From: Lingula anatina
Lineage: Eukaryota; Brachiopoda; Lingulata; Lingulida; Lingulidae
NCBI RefSeq assembly: GCF_001039355.2
Contig: NW_019774192.1
Location: 465,745 to 491,202, forward strand
Length of the DNA: 25,458 nucleotides
Direction: 5' to 3'
Shown here: piece after piece, positions 1-10,030 of the stretch
Numbering within the stretch: position 1 is the first letter of the stretch
Layout of the letters: each line of letters starts with the position of its first letter
Notes under the pieces: model-generated
Seen by the model: the letters and a program-made list of their open reading frames with translations, nothing else
What the model was told of the DNA's origin: nothing
The model's database searches: none
Translations under genes and position numbers: made by a program

Positions 1-173
1 ACCTTTAGTCTATGCTAATTTAGCACTGTTGCCAGTACTGGGATCCCATCCTAAAATCGATTGCCCCACATCCCACGCCCAGTTACAGACCCCGCCTACA
101 ACATTGTCTAACAACTCCAATTACCCATTCCCTGTTACAATTGGTACTTAAGGTTAGGATCCTCATCAGGTGA

Positions 174-488
174 TTTTCTCATCAATATATTTCCAAGGGT
201 TCCTGCCTTCATTGCACCACCACTCCTAGCATTCACGCATTTCATAATCATTTATCAGCCCGTACTCATCCTGAAGCGATTTTGGATTATATTAATCAGG
301 TTTATCCTCTGGGCGGATTGCTGGCCCAATTTTATCTCCCTCTTCCATATTTTAAATGTTCACCATTACACATTATTACTAAATCTGAACCTTATAAATT
401 CCGTGTTATTCGCGACCTTTCTTATCCCCACCTGGACTCGGTTGATTCTAATATACCCAGAGTATTTTCTATATTTAGTAGCACATAG
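174..488 (+). pseudogene. Reverse transcriptase fragment (DIRS-like or Ty3-like retroelement)
   Basis: An open frame runs from after a TGA at 171-173 to a TAG at 486-488. Its translation contains an arrangement seen near the N-terminus of DIRS-like and some Ty3-like reverse transcriptases: a hydrophobic stretch YPLGGLLAQFYLPLP, then SPLHIITKSEPYKFRVIRDL, then SYPHLDSVDSNIP. In the family this reads roughly as 'SPLG.VPKK..KFR.I.DLSYP..SVND.IP' and corresponds to RT blocks 1-2. Similarity stops abruptly after NIP at about 462. No YxDD catalytic box, RNase H or tyrosine recombinase is seen, so this is a dead fragment. A second open frame at 2-151, in another phase, may be an upstream part separated by a frameshift, but I do not recognise it. 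Assignment to DIRS rather than another LTR-type RT is uncertain. Confidence 0.6.
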
Positions 489-1249
489 GATTCAGATATA
501 ATGTCAGATGTTGTTTATCATTCCATTTTTTTTCACAAGCACTCCTTGGTTGGCGGGGATGTGAGCTTCTCTCACATCATATGGCCTTTTATTTTCATTT
601 GCGCCAACTTTTTGCTCCTATAGCTGTTGTTATTTCTCATATTTTTCATAATTAATCCTGGTTACATTTCATTAACATACTTTATTATTTTTATATTTAG
701 CACTTATATAGTTTGGGGGATGTTTATTATCTCCCCAGTTTTGTAACTTTGTATCTTATTAGTTTTCGTCATTAAATATTTTTAATTCCTTTGGCACATT
801 AAGAAAATAACAGTTTTCGTGTGAAGTATGTGAAATATGAAATAGTGGTCATCCCACTCTCTTATGACCAAAAAAGTGCATTTGTACTCGTTTATATGGT
901 TGGAATCGATTCTCGGTAAAAAAGTACAAGAAAGTTTTCTGATGCGTTTTCATTGACTGTCAGTACATATTGCTCGTCATCCTTTTAAAAGTTAAAGGTT
1001 CATGAAAAGACACAGTTCGCAGGCAAGTGTTTAGGCAGTATGGTAAAAAGTGTTTCGAAATCTTTTGGTCCGTTTTGGGAAACAAAAATGTAATGTAAAT
1101 TACAAAATAAGACAAGAGGAATGTTCATTTATCCAATGAATATGTAAAATATACAATATCGGGAATGAATTGCTCTGTAAAGTCGCTGTGGTATTAAGGA
1201 ACTGCAAAATAATATTTCAGAATGCCTTAAATTGAGACATATATAATTT
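489..1249. other. AT-rich intergenic stretch, nothing recognised
   Basis: No coding region, RNA gene or clear repeat boundary was found. Some of it may be the decayed 3' part of the retroelement on its left, but no frame or terminal repeat supports that. Confidence 0.5.
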
Positions 1250-2230
1250 TTAGAAATCCTCACAGATCACGAATAAGGAGTGTCTGTCGTTGTTGTTCCT
1301 ACATGTAACACTAACATTTTCTTCTGGTACCTGAATAGGTGGGGGAGGGTATGTATTGTAAATCATGACATTTAATTGCGATTTCTGACCAATTCTATAT
1401 TTGTTGAAGCTGTTTCGTGGTGTTATCTGAGCTATTGAAAGAAGTGCGTTACGGGTTTTTGGTTTGTCCATCTCTCAGTCACTCCATTTTGATTCTCGAT
1501 AGGCAAACATTAACTTTCAAATGCCATATGTTGCCATTTCTGCTTTTTTCAATATATTCTGTTTTATCTGAAGATTTTAATTAGTGTTTGGGAGCTGAGG
1601 TAAAATGTAATGGCAATAAGAAAGACGTCGCATATTTAATGAAGCGTTTGAGCCAACTGAATGCTTCTCTTTGCCACAAACGTTGAACATAAAACCTTCA
1701 AGGCACACATCATTAAATGACTTTCACTACGTGCTATCAATATTTGAGATTTCCTATAAATTCCCCAGAAATATTTCTTTATACTTAGCATTTCAAAATA
1801 AGCATTTAATTTCCCCAGTCAGTCTTTCGTCATCTGTTTTTCCCCCTCTTGATTTGCACATTCTTAAGTCCTAACTTCCATTGTCGTTTGTATTTTCAAA
1901 TACAATTTAAATAACAACGTTGTCTATTTACCATAAAATAAGAACCTATTTACATGCACACAGGCTATATCAAACTTGGTATACCTTAACCACTCGTGGT
2001 CATTTATTTTAATAGTTTAAACCAAAAAATATCTTTAATTAATTATATTAAACGACACTCTGTCGTAAAGTACAGTGTTTTAAATACAAACTGTTAGTGG
2101 CATGTTCAAGGCATATAAGTTATCTGTTACCGTGTTATCCTATCTTACGAGGGCGAAATTTACCTGTACTGGAGAAAAAGCTCTTGTATTTGGACGCCAC
2201 TTGTGAAGCTGATGAGTTGGCCTGAAAATT
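1250..2230 (+). repeat. Local repeat family, unit copy 1 (left part of duplicated segment A)
   Basis: This is a diverged copy of the unit that recurs at 8000-12870 and 17190-20690. Shared landmarks in order are 'gagtgtctgtc' near 1278, 'gaagctgtttcgtgg' near 1406, 'catatgttgcc' near 1525, 'agacgtcgcatatttaatgaa' shortened as 'gacgtcgcatattta' near 1625, 'ttaagtcctaactt' near 1864, 'acaacgttgt' near 1914 and 'tacctgtactggagaaa' near 2161. It is more diverged than the internal copies. Reading frames inside it are not conserved between copies, so it is taken as noncoding. Confidence 0.75.
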
Positions 2231-2239
2231 GATTTTTCA

Positions 2240-4690
2240 CTTCGTAGATTTAATGGTCAGCACATTGTTCAACATCATATTTTAGTTCCATGTCCCGTTA
2301 CATCAGTATTATCTTCTACCGTCATAATTTTAGATCTTGGATCTTTCTAGGCTTCTTCTTGGGCTCAACCTGACAATTGTATCATATAAGATCTACCACA
2401 GTATTTCTCTTCAACTTACAGAAGAAGAAATCTACGTGTATGCAGGTGACGTCAAACTTGCTGTGCTTCATACTACCCTCGTGGTCATTTAACAGATTTC
2501 ATTTCATGGATATTTACCCTGTTATGGCAAAAAGCTATCTTCGCTGTAGATACAGAATAGATGAAATGGAGCAGATCAGTGTAGTGATGCATTAAGCCAT
2601 GTGAGCACCTGTTACTGGTTTAACCTATTTGTGGTCAGTAAGAACATTTATCAGCAGCTTCCTGCTGGTGTAATGTGCTGCTCTTATATTGTATGCTGTA
2701 TAATATCTGTAAAGCAGGTATTAGTTTGTGAGCAAAGGACTCTATTCCGCGTAAATTCTTCAAATCTATCACTTGACGCTCAGATGATTTTGACTGATGT
2801 AATATATCATTTTTTCTAAAAATGATTTCCGATAAGACTAGATTTTTATAGAAATGCTGAGCATCAGAATGTAGCAACTTTCCATGAATAATTTAGCGAG
2901 CTGAAATATGGGTTTGCGGCCACTATTACACCATGATACATAAGAATGTCATAAATTACGCTATTACTGCATAATTTCTCAAACAAATAAAACATGCTTG
3001 TCTCGTTTCTTTGGATTGCATGGTGTTAAGCCCCTATTTCACACAGACCACGAATCTCACGAATGGCCATGAATTGACACATTTCACGATTCGTGGTTGA
3101 ATCGTAATCAGTTCGTGAAATACTTAACAGATTCGTATATATTCGTATTCAGTTCTTGCACTTCTTGACCAACAGGAATTGGTGGCAAAAACGTTGATGC
3201 CCCTATTTCACACAGACCACGAATCCCACGAATCGCCAGGAATTGAAAATTTCAGGATGCGTGGATGAATCGTAATCAGTTCGTGAAGTTAGTAGCAGAT
3301 TCGTATATAATCGTTGTCAGTTCTTACAATTCTTGATCAATCGGGAATTCGTGGCAAAAATTTAGAGCTGTTCAAAGTTTTGGCCACGAACTCCCGTTTC
3401 CAAAAAAAAAATCGTAGTGCATTTCTGGACAATATTCGTGCGATTTCAACCGAATCCCACGAATATTCGTAACACTATCGTACCTGTATCGTAACTGAAT
3501 CGTGAGCGTGTCGAATTAGACCAGAAAATTGGCAAAATCTCACGAATCCTCACGAATCCTGAAATTTGTCAATTCCTGGCTATTCGTGGGATTCGTGGTC
3601 TGTGTGAAATAGGGGCCTTACGCGCAAATACACGCATACAGGTATACTGAACGTGGGATAATCTCACCATGAAAATCTACCATTAAAACTCCTTACTAGT
3701 ACATTTAGAATGCACAATAGATGGCAGTATTGCAGTCTCCTCTGTCAGCATACTGTCACCAGGTAGAATGATGTCAGGTTTACAGTGCAGAATGACCCGA
3801 TTACAACCTCACAAACACTGCCACTCTCTGTCCATTGACTGTATTAATTCACTACTACTACCCACTGTTCACTGTGTCACGTGGCATTGGAGGTAGGGGT
3901 GCTTTCAGTCACTGCCGACTCTCTCTGCACTCCCCCCATTCTTGTGCATGAATTATACTGGCACAGATTAGCAATGATAAATTGAAACAGTTGTGTTTGC
4001 GGAGTCTTGGTACGAATGGTGGCATACGAGAGGTGGCGGTCATTGCGTTAGATGAGATTTAGCAAACACAATCTGAATCTGTGATAACACACACAACAAC
4101 AATCAAAATCTAAACCTCACGTAAATTAGATCAACGGTTAGTTTGCAGTTGTGCTGCCTGCTGGCGGCGACTGGTTTGGTTAGCTGTATAGTTTGCACTG
4201 GTGGATTCTCATTTCTTTCCCTACTTTGCCCTCCAGCTGCTGCTACCTGCCCCGGATTCCCCAGTGAATATACCCAAGCGGCAAATCTTTAAGGAGACTC
4301 ATGCTAAATGCAATCAGTTTAACAGATTAAATATAAACCCATCTGGTCCCTCCGACTGTTCAGTCCCTTCCCCTTGGTTCCCCAGTAAATATACCACGAG
4401 CGACATCGTTTTTACCCTCTGGACCCTCCCACTTTGCCGTACCTTCCCTCTTGATATCCCAGTGAATCTGACACAAGTGGAATGTTGACTCTACCTCTGA
4501 CCCCGCCTTGCTAGTTGTCTTCTCTACTTGGTGACTTTCTTCTGATTATCTATGCTTTTCTTTACATGTAACTACCGTATATTCCTGTTTTCTTATATTT
4601 TATTTCCAAAGAAAGAATATCAACAATATCTCCTTTTTACCCTCTTTATTCAGAATAAAGCAAAGCTAAACAATAAAACTGATTAAGACC
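2240..4690 (+). repeat. Duplicated segment, copy A
   Basis: Collinear with 21390-24650 in direct orientation, roughly 80-85% identical by eye where it aligns. Paired landmarks are: 'gacaattgtatcatataaga' (2372) with 'gacaattctattatctaaga'; 'aaattcttcaaatctatcac' (2752) with the same string near 22025; 'ttactagtacat' near 3692 with 22373; 'ttgaaacagttgtgtttgcg' (3982) with 24006; and 'gcaaagcta' near 4659 with 24633. A harbours the MITE at 3029-3617, which B lacks. B harbours a LINE and a 35-bp tandem array, which A lacks. A perfect CRE octamer (TGACGTCA) occurs at 2447-2454. Open frames in A and B are out of register with each other, so no conserved protein is indicated. Confidence 0.8.
3029..3617. 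mobile_element. Nonautonomous TIR element (PIF/Harbinger-like MITE) with duplicated left end
   Basis: The left end reads AGCCCCTATTTCACACAGAC and the right end, on the opposite strand, GGCCCCTATTTCACACAGAC. The inverted match continues for about 60 bp with small gaps. A TTA trinucleotide lies directly outside both ends (3026-3028 and 3618-3620), matching the 3-bp TWA target duplication of PIF/Harbinger elements. Copy B retains an empty site near 22300. A second left end begins at about 3198, and 3029-3197 and 3198-3365 are diverged tandem copies of the same arm. Short ATTCGTG-type motifs recur throughout on both strands. There is no open frame for a transposase. Confidence 0.8.
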
Positions 4691-4699
4691 CCAATAATA

Positions 4700-5570
4700 T
4701 ATACATTTAAAAAGAAAATATTTGGTTCATTTCAGGTATTTGAAATCTGAAAATGACAAAAATTACATGGAATAAAAATAGTCAAATTTGAATCATATTG
4801 GCTTTCAGTTGCTTTATAAAGTAAGTAAAATTGCATTGTAGAGGTAAATTAAAACATTGCCTGCTTTCATATAGAACCAATTTATATTTCAGAAATACTA
4901 AATGAAATGTAAACTCAAGGGAAAATATGGGATTTTTCACAAATAAAATTCCTGTAGGCACCCTGTCTACTGCCTCCATAAAAAATCGTAAAAGATCAGT
5001 GTCTATCGAGGAAGTTAACTAAACAATTGTTAAAACCTCCACATAGACGCGTTAGATAATGCAAAATCACAAAACTATATTTACTAAAACAAATTGCCAA
5101 TAAACACCCTGTCTTCTGTAAGAATAAATGAATAAATATCATTAAAACTGAAAAGTGTACTGACTTGGTAAACGGTTCAACCCTTTAAGTGCAGAACTGA
5201 AAAATGTAGCTAACTAAAACGTAAATCTTCATAAACAGACCCAAGGGTCAATAGCCTTGTTTAAGTGAAATGATTTAAACTGCATTCACGTTAATCTCCA
5301 TCTGCAGTTTTAAAGAACCCATTATTCAGTATTGAGAATTAAAATTACTATTTAGTAATATGAACTTAAAGCAATCACAAAGAAAAAAATCTTCACTTCT
5401 ACCAACAAAAAGTGCCTTTTGTGTAAAAAAATACCTATCGGCAAAGATAACTGAACACTTATTCAGATCGAAAGCCAAAGCCAGTGTTTAGCTAAAAAGC
5501 ATATTAGTTATACAGGTCCCATAACGAATAATTCTAAGTATGATAAGCTAAATTATAGTTTGCATTCCCA
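4700..5570. other. AT-rich intergenic region
   Basis: No gene is supported. Short patches such as 'aattcctgt' resemble 24825-24840, so homology with segment B may continue weakly into this stretch, but I could not trace it continuously. Confidence 0.5.
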
Positions 5571-5573
5571 CAT

Positions 5574-5579
5574 TTTATT
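5574..5579 (-). terminator. Poly(A) signal AATAAA of the VWD gene
   Basis: The plus strand reads TTTATT, so the minus strand carries canonical AATAAA about 60 nt after the TGA stop at 5640-5642. This gives a short 3' UTR, with cleavage expected some 10-30 nt further on. Confidence 0.7.
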
Positions 5580-5639
5580 GCGCATTGTCCGTATTCTTAT
5601 GGTATTAGCTTTTTGTTTGTCACCGTCCATGTTTTTTTA

Positions 5640-7026
5640 TCATGGTTTAGGTACCACTAAAGGTCCCCAGACAGGCGCGGGGACTATGTGAAGGTTAACC
5701 TCGTCGTCGTCTGGATCACCATTGAAGTCCCCGCATATTCCACGTACTCCTATATTTCGGGCGTCATATCTGCCGTCCAGCTCTATCTCAAGTGCGTGGC
5801 CTATATAGACCCTGACATTCATTGGAACATGATGGCATTGTATTTCGAACCCTCCAGAAGGCCAATACCCCACTGTCACGCCTCCACCAGCAAACACTTG
5901 ATCAGGTCCCCCATTTGCAATTTCAACCCAGGCGTCCCCATTCCGGTGCTGAAAGCAGAATACAAAAATATCAGTACAGTGGGATGAAATATAAGTGTGT
6001 TTTGAATATGTCGAATGCTCACCAGAAAGATCACGAGCTTGAATCAGAATCGATTTGCTTTAAAAATGGTAGAGAGAAAAATAGAAAGGCAGCAAGGGAT
6101 GTAGTACATAGATATGACAGCTTTGTGAAAAAAATTCCACTGTATTGAAAACTGTAAGAAGACTCACCCAAAATCGCGTAGAATCCCGATATAAAGCAGC
6201 CTTGAAATATTCGTCTGAACACTTTGTGTAGACTTCTTTGATACGCGTTTTTAGTCCTATGTTCTCTTGGACCGTAACCACCCACCATCCGTTACCATTC
6301 CACTTCAGGACCATGACGCCAAGTCTGTCTCTACCTGTGTTAAAACTGAACCCCTCTTGGTCTAGAGTCTTGTAATGAACATCGCCATGTGCGGTACAGA
6401 TGTTACTCGGACCTAAATGAACAGATGATTTCAATTTTGAGTATTTAATGTTACCATTTTCAATAAATGTTCATCTTAGCTTTGAATAAATGAACAAAAT
6501 TACTTCATAAATTATAATGAGCTGCTGAGGAAAAAGTTCGCTAAGATGTAAATAATAATATATTTTACAACATATTTAAGTCTAAATTCCATAAGAATAT
6601 ATGTTCGGTAGACTTTACAAATATGTGCATTACATACATATAGCAAGTAGACACCTGCCATAACACTTTGAGAACACGATCTTAACTCCCTGTCAATCAA
6701 TTCAAATTGTGAATGGCTATCGATTTCATTAAATAAAATTAACAGATCTGCATACAGGGCTAGCCTTATCTATCGTAGATTGTGCTCAAATAAGTGAAGT
6801 GACTAAAATGTACGCTGCATTTCCCGTCGGTATGCAAACACATTCTGGCGTTAAGACAGTATCACTACTTACGGACTAGTCCGTCTGGGAAAGGTTTATT
6901 AGCGGCGCCTAATTCTGGTAGTAATGCTGCTTCAATCTTCTCGGGAGAGAGAGCTGCCACCATCGCACCAGGCCCAACGTAGACCAGCAGTATAGCCACG
7001 ACCAGGGAAATAAGCTGTCGATCCAT
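5640..7026 (-). CDS. Secreted single-domain von Willebrand factor type D protein, three exons
   Basis: Exons on the minus strand are 7026-6873, 6412-6168 and 5948-5640 (154+245+309 nt, 235 codons plus TGA). Donors are GTAAGT (after 6873) and GTGAGT (after 6168). Acceptors are CATTTAG before 6412 and GCTTTCAG before 5948. Phases match exactly (phase 1, then 0). The ATG at 7026 is the first in the predicted transcript; the frame upstream has only a TTG. Residues 1-25 form a signal peptide (MDRQLISLVVAILLVYVGPG, then AMVAA). A VWD domain spans about 55-215. It opens with CTAHGDVHYKTLD (C57; family C..GDPHY.TFD) and ends with GICGDFNGDPDDD (C205), the family's Ca-binding and cysteine signature. 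Only four cysteines follow the signal (57, 116, 171, 205), and there is no N-X-S/T sequon. No C8 or TIL domain follows, and the protein stops 20 residues later, so this is a stand-alone VWD rather than a mucin or VWF fragment. Its role is unknown; secretion or extracellular matrix function is inferred. Confidence 0.9.
5949..6167 (-). other. Intron 2 of the VWD gene (219 bp, phase 0)
   Basis: Bounded by GTGAGT and a pyrimidine-rich TTCTGCTTTCAG. The flanking codons TGG and CAC join without a split codon. It interrupts the VWD domain after W133. Confidence 0.85.
6413..6872 (-). other. Intron 1 of the VWD gene (460 bp, phase 1)
   Basis: Bounded by a strong GTAAGT donor and a CATTTAG acceptor. 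The split codon C|GT gives R52. It separates the signal peptide and N-terminal propeptide-like stretch from the VWD domain, a common exon-shuffling arrangement for extracellular modules. Confidence 0.85.
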
Positions 7027-7067
7027 AATGTCGATAAGCAGATATCTCAACAGTCGTCGGTGAGGAG

Positions 7068-7077
7068 CTTTTTATAG
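7068..7077 (-). promoter_or_regulatory. TATA box of the VWD gene
   Basis: The minus strand reads CTATAAAAAG, a near-consensus TATA element 42 nt upstream of the ATG. Transcription start would fall near 7045-7050, giving a 5' UTR of only about 20-25 nt. Confidence 0.7.
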
Positions 7078-7118
7078 TTAACAAGCTCATTAAATTTTAC
7101 TGAGGTGGAATGAAACTG

Positions 7119-7123
7119 CCAAT
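7119..7123. promoter_or_regulatory. Possible CCAAT box of the VWD gene
   Basis: CCAAT on the plus strand about 70 bp upstream of the predicted start. CCAAT boxes work in either orientation, but a 5-bp match in AT-rich DNA is weak evidence. Confidence 0.3.
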
Positions 7124-7147
7124 TGTTGTTTAGATGAATATTAATGT

Positions 7148-7155
7148 TGACGTCA
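7148..7155. promoter_or_regulatory. Perfect CRE palindrome upstream of the VWD gene
   Basis: TGACGTCA lies 71 bp upstream of the TATA box and about 100 bp upstream of the predicted transcription start, where CREB/ATF sites usually act. This suggests cAMP- or stress-responsive control, by inference only. Confidence 0.5.
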
Positions 7156-7159
7156 TCTC

Positions 7160-7870
7160 TTTTTTCAACATGTGCCCCGGACTACCGTTTTCGTTAGTCT
7201 GTAGATGTCTTCAAAAGAGTCAGAGTTAAGAGTTTTACTTTGGCGTAATCTATTGTTGTAAAGTTAATTGCTCATACCGTCGTTAACTGCACGTTTATCT
7301 GTGAAATGAATTCAAATGAGTAAAACCCCAAATGATTAGTAAGCGGGTTTGTTTTCCTTAAGAGTCAATAAATTTGGAAATTGCTTTCGTATTAGGAAAG
7401 GATGAAAAATGTAAAACGCGCGAAATTTTTAGTTCATCGGTGATTTTCACAAAAAAAAAAAAAAAAAAGGAATAACCCCTCACCTGTATACCAGCTGAAG
7501 TCGAGTATTTTCCAAGTTTTGTGTACAGGGAGGGAGATATAATTTAGACATTGAATGGTCAGAGACGTAAATAAGGCTCGCAGACATTGTCCAATATGGG
7601 AACATTGAAATAGTAAATACATGTAGAATGGAAGGTTATGTTGTGATCACCCAAAAGATGATGTAAAGTGAATAAGTTAACGCAGAAATTGTATATAAAT
7701 GTCCTCGTATTTGTACGAAAAGTAAGTTTGTGAACAAAACACCAAGAAGATATAATAACAAGTTTAAAACATAGGGTGAACGACAACAAGAGATAAAAAA
7801 AGTGCATGGAGGGTATGACTGAAATCTAGGAGACCTGAAACTGATGGACCATGAACATAAAAACAATATT
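7160..7870. other. Intergenic region with an A18 tract
   Basis: A run of 18 A lies at 7451-7468. Nothing upstream of it resembles a SINE or retrocopy, and the three overlapping minus-strand open frames have no recognisable domain. Confidence 0.5.
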
Positions 7871-7875
7871 AAGAT

Positions 7876-8005
7876 AAATTTCTATGTTTCAAATACAGTT
7901 ACGACTTAATTTTGCGGAAACGCTGAACAGCAAAAATGTTACAGCTGTGTATAATTCAGCAAGTTGATTAGATTTGGGTTCGGGCAAATATTGCCTAACG
8001 AGTGT
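7876..8005 (+). repeat. Local repeat family, isolated unit 3' end
   Basis: Matches the end of the unit seen at 12045-12115: 'gctgaacagcaaaaatg', then 'aattcagcaagttgattaga' and 'ttgggttcggg'. The start of the next unit ('gagtgtttgtcatt') follows at about 8000. Confidence 0.65.
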
Positions 8006-9180
8006 TTGTCATTCTTGTTCCTTACAGTTAATATAAATTGAGGAACATGCGTGAATTTGTAGCTTTAAAACAGCTATTTCTACTGGTAGCTGATGAGATT
8101 TGGGTGATTAAAAATCAGCACACAGTCAGAAGGTACCTCGAGGAAATTCTATTTCAATATTTTTTTTCAAATTTAATTTATTCTTAATTAAACCTTTTAG
8201 CTTACGGCCAACCTGATGCCCCCTAGCGGTCAGTGAGTAACAACATCTACTCACATCAGTCTGTTGAGGACCTAAGTCCAGGTTAACGGTATGAAAGTGT
8301 TCCGGCTTGAAGTTTTTCATTTCTATTTTATTCTTAATCGGGTATTTTTGTTTAGAATTCTTAACAATTGTATATTTGTTCAAGCTGTTCTGTGGATCTG
8401 TCTGAGCTTTTGAAACTAGTTCGTTGTGAGTTAATTTTTCCCATCCCTCCGTCACTCTGATAAGCCAAATGTACATTCAACGACCATATGTTGCCTTTTC
8501 TGAAGATTTTAATTAGCGTTAAGAAGCTGATTGAGGTAAAATTTGATGGAAATAGCAAAGACGTCGCATATTTAATGAAGTGATTGAGCCAGAAATCTTA
8601 CATTTGTGGTAAACGTTGAACACAAATCCCTCAAAGGCTTAATAATTAAATCACTTTTCATACGTTCCTTCAAATTCGACATTTCATGTATCTTGCGTGT
8701 CAATCTGAATGCTATATTTATGGAAAATTAACATTTGCTTTTCATTTAAATCACGTTCCTGAAACCAATCAAGTGATTTACGAGCAATATGATATTTTTA
8801 AAATACGACGAGTCTATAAATACTCCAGAAATACTGTTTTTATACTGTGTAATATTTCAGAAAGATCATTGAATTTCTTCTGTTAGTCATTCTTATATCT
8901 GTCTTCCACCTCTTGATTTGCACAATCCCAAGTCCTAACTTTCATTATAGTTTGTAGCAATTAAAATCGTGCGTTGTTTCAAATCAAGCCATATAAGTTA
9001 TTTGTTACCGTTTTAACCTGTTTGTGGTTAGGAATAAATTTACCTGCACTAGAGAAACCCCTTTTGAATTTAGCTGTTGAGTCGGACTAAAACGGTGGTT
9101 TTGTTCACTTGGCAGAATCATTAGAATATTTCAAATTTTGAGAGATGTAATAAGTCAAAATGTTTTCGTAAATTATTCAT
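8005..9180 (+). repeat. Local repeat family, unit copy 3
   Basis: Carries the unit landmarks from 'caagctgttctgtgg' (8379) through 'gacgtcgcatatttaatgaa' (8561) to 'cggactaaaacggtgg' (9086). At 8989-8992 it has an uninterrupted CCAT followed by ATAAGTTA. This is the empty version of the site occupied by the foldback element at 10756. The stretch 8274-8585 is about 97% identical to 17645-17955, far closer than other unit pairs. Confidence 0.75.
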
Positions 9181-9229
9181 AATACTATATTTTACTGAAC
9201 TTCTTAGCAAATGGAATAAAAATAGCCAT

Positions 9230-10030
9230 AATTTTAGAAATTCCTGGATTGTGTAAAGAGTGTCTGTCATTTTTTTGCTACTAACAGTATATACATTATA
9301 AGCATATGCAAACGTGTGTACTAGAAGAAAATGACTTTAAAACAAGTCTCTCTATCGGCAGCTGGAAAGAGGGGGGGGGGGTAAAACAATGGGTGCAAGG
9401 GTAGCAAGTATATTGAATACATTTTATTTTTTTAACTTCAATTTTACTCTTAATTAAGCATTTTTGTTTTGATTCCTGTCCAATTTTTTTCAAGCTGTTT
9501 CATGGTGTTGCCAGAGCTATTGAAAGGAGTGCGTTTCAAGTTCATTATTTGTCCGTCCCTCAATCACGTTATGATTTACCACTGACAAAATTTATTTTCA
9601 ACCGCCATATGTTGCCACTTCTGTTTTAGTCAGTGAATTCTGTTTCTTCTGAAGATTTGAATTAGTATTTGGGACTTGAGGTAAAATATGATGGCAATAG
9701 CAAAGACGTCGCATTAGAATGAAGTGATTGGACAAGAAAGCTTCCATTTGCGGTGAACTTTGAACAAAAAACCCTAAAACACTTCATAATTAAATCACTT
9801 TTCCTACGTTCTATCAAATTCGACATTTCATGTATCATACGTGTCAAACTGAAAGCTGTATTAATGGAAAATCAACATTTGATTTTCATATAGATCACCT
9901 TTCTGAAACCAATCAAGTGATTTAAAAGTATTTAAAAATATTTTAAAATATGACGAGCCTATAAATACGTACTCCAGAAATACCGTGTAGCATTTCAAAA
10001 TGATAATTGAATTTCCTCTGTTAGTCTTAT
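9230..10030 (+). repeat. Local repeat family, unit copy 4 (3'-truncated)
   Basis: Starts with 'gagtgtctgtcat' (9258), has a G11 run near 9371, and carries the caagctg, catatgttgcc and gacgtcgcat landmarks. It stops after 'cctctgttagtctta' at about 10029 and passes directly into the start of the next unit. The same truncation junction recurs near 18240, so it is a shared derived feature of the two arrays. Confidence 0.75.

Noticed and set aside
2601-2877. Frames sharing VNSSNLSLD with a frame at 21946-22167
   Set aside because: The shared words come from the A/B duplication. The frames shift relative to each other on both sides of the match.
5170-5190. GGTTCAACCC resembling a tRNA/SINE B box
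   Set aside because: No A box at the right distance and no cloverleaf or repeat structure around it.
5688-6148. Two plus-strand frames (99 and 108 codons)
   Set aside because: They are antisense to exon 3 of the VWD gene. The GC-rich coding exon keeps the opposite strand open.
8126-8476. Minus-strand frame of 116 codons with a close match at 17570-17845, as if a conserved small protein family
   Set aside because: The two stretches differ by five nucleotides in the shared part and all five change the amino acid (E/K, E/A, Y-P/D-R, M/I). Other unit copies break the frame. This is DNA-level repeat similarity without purifying selection.
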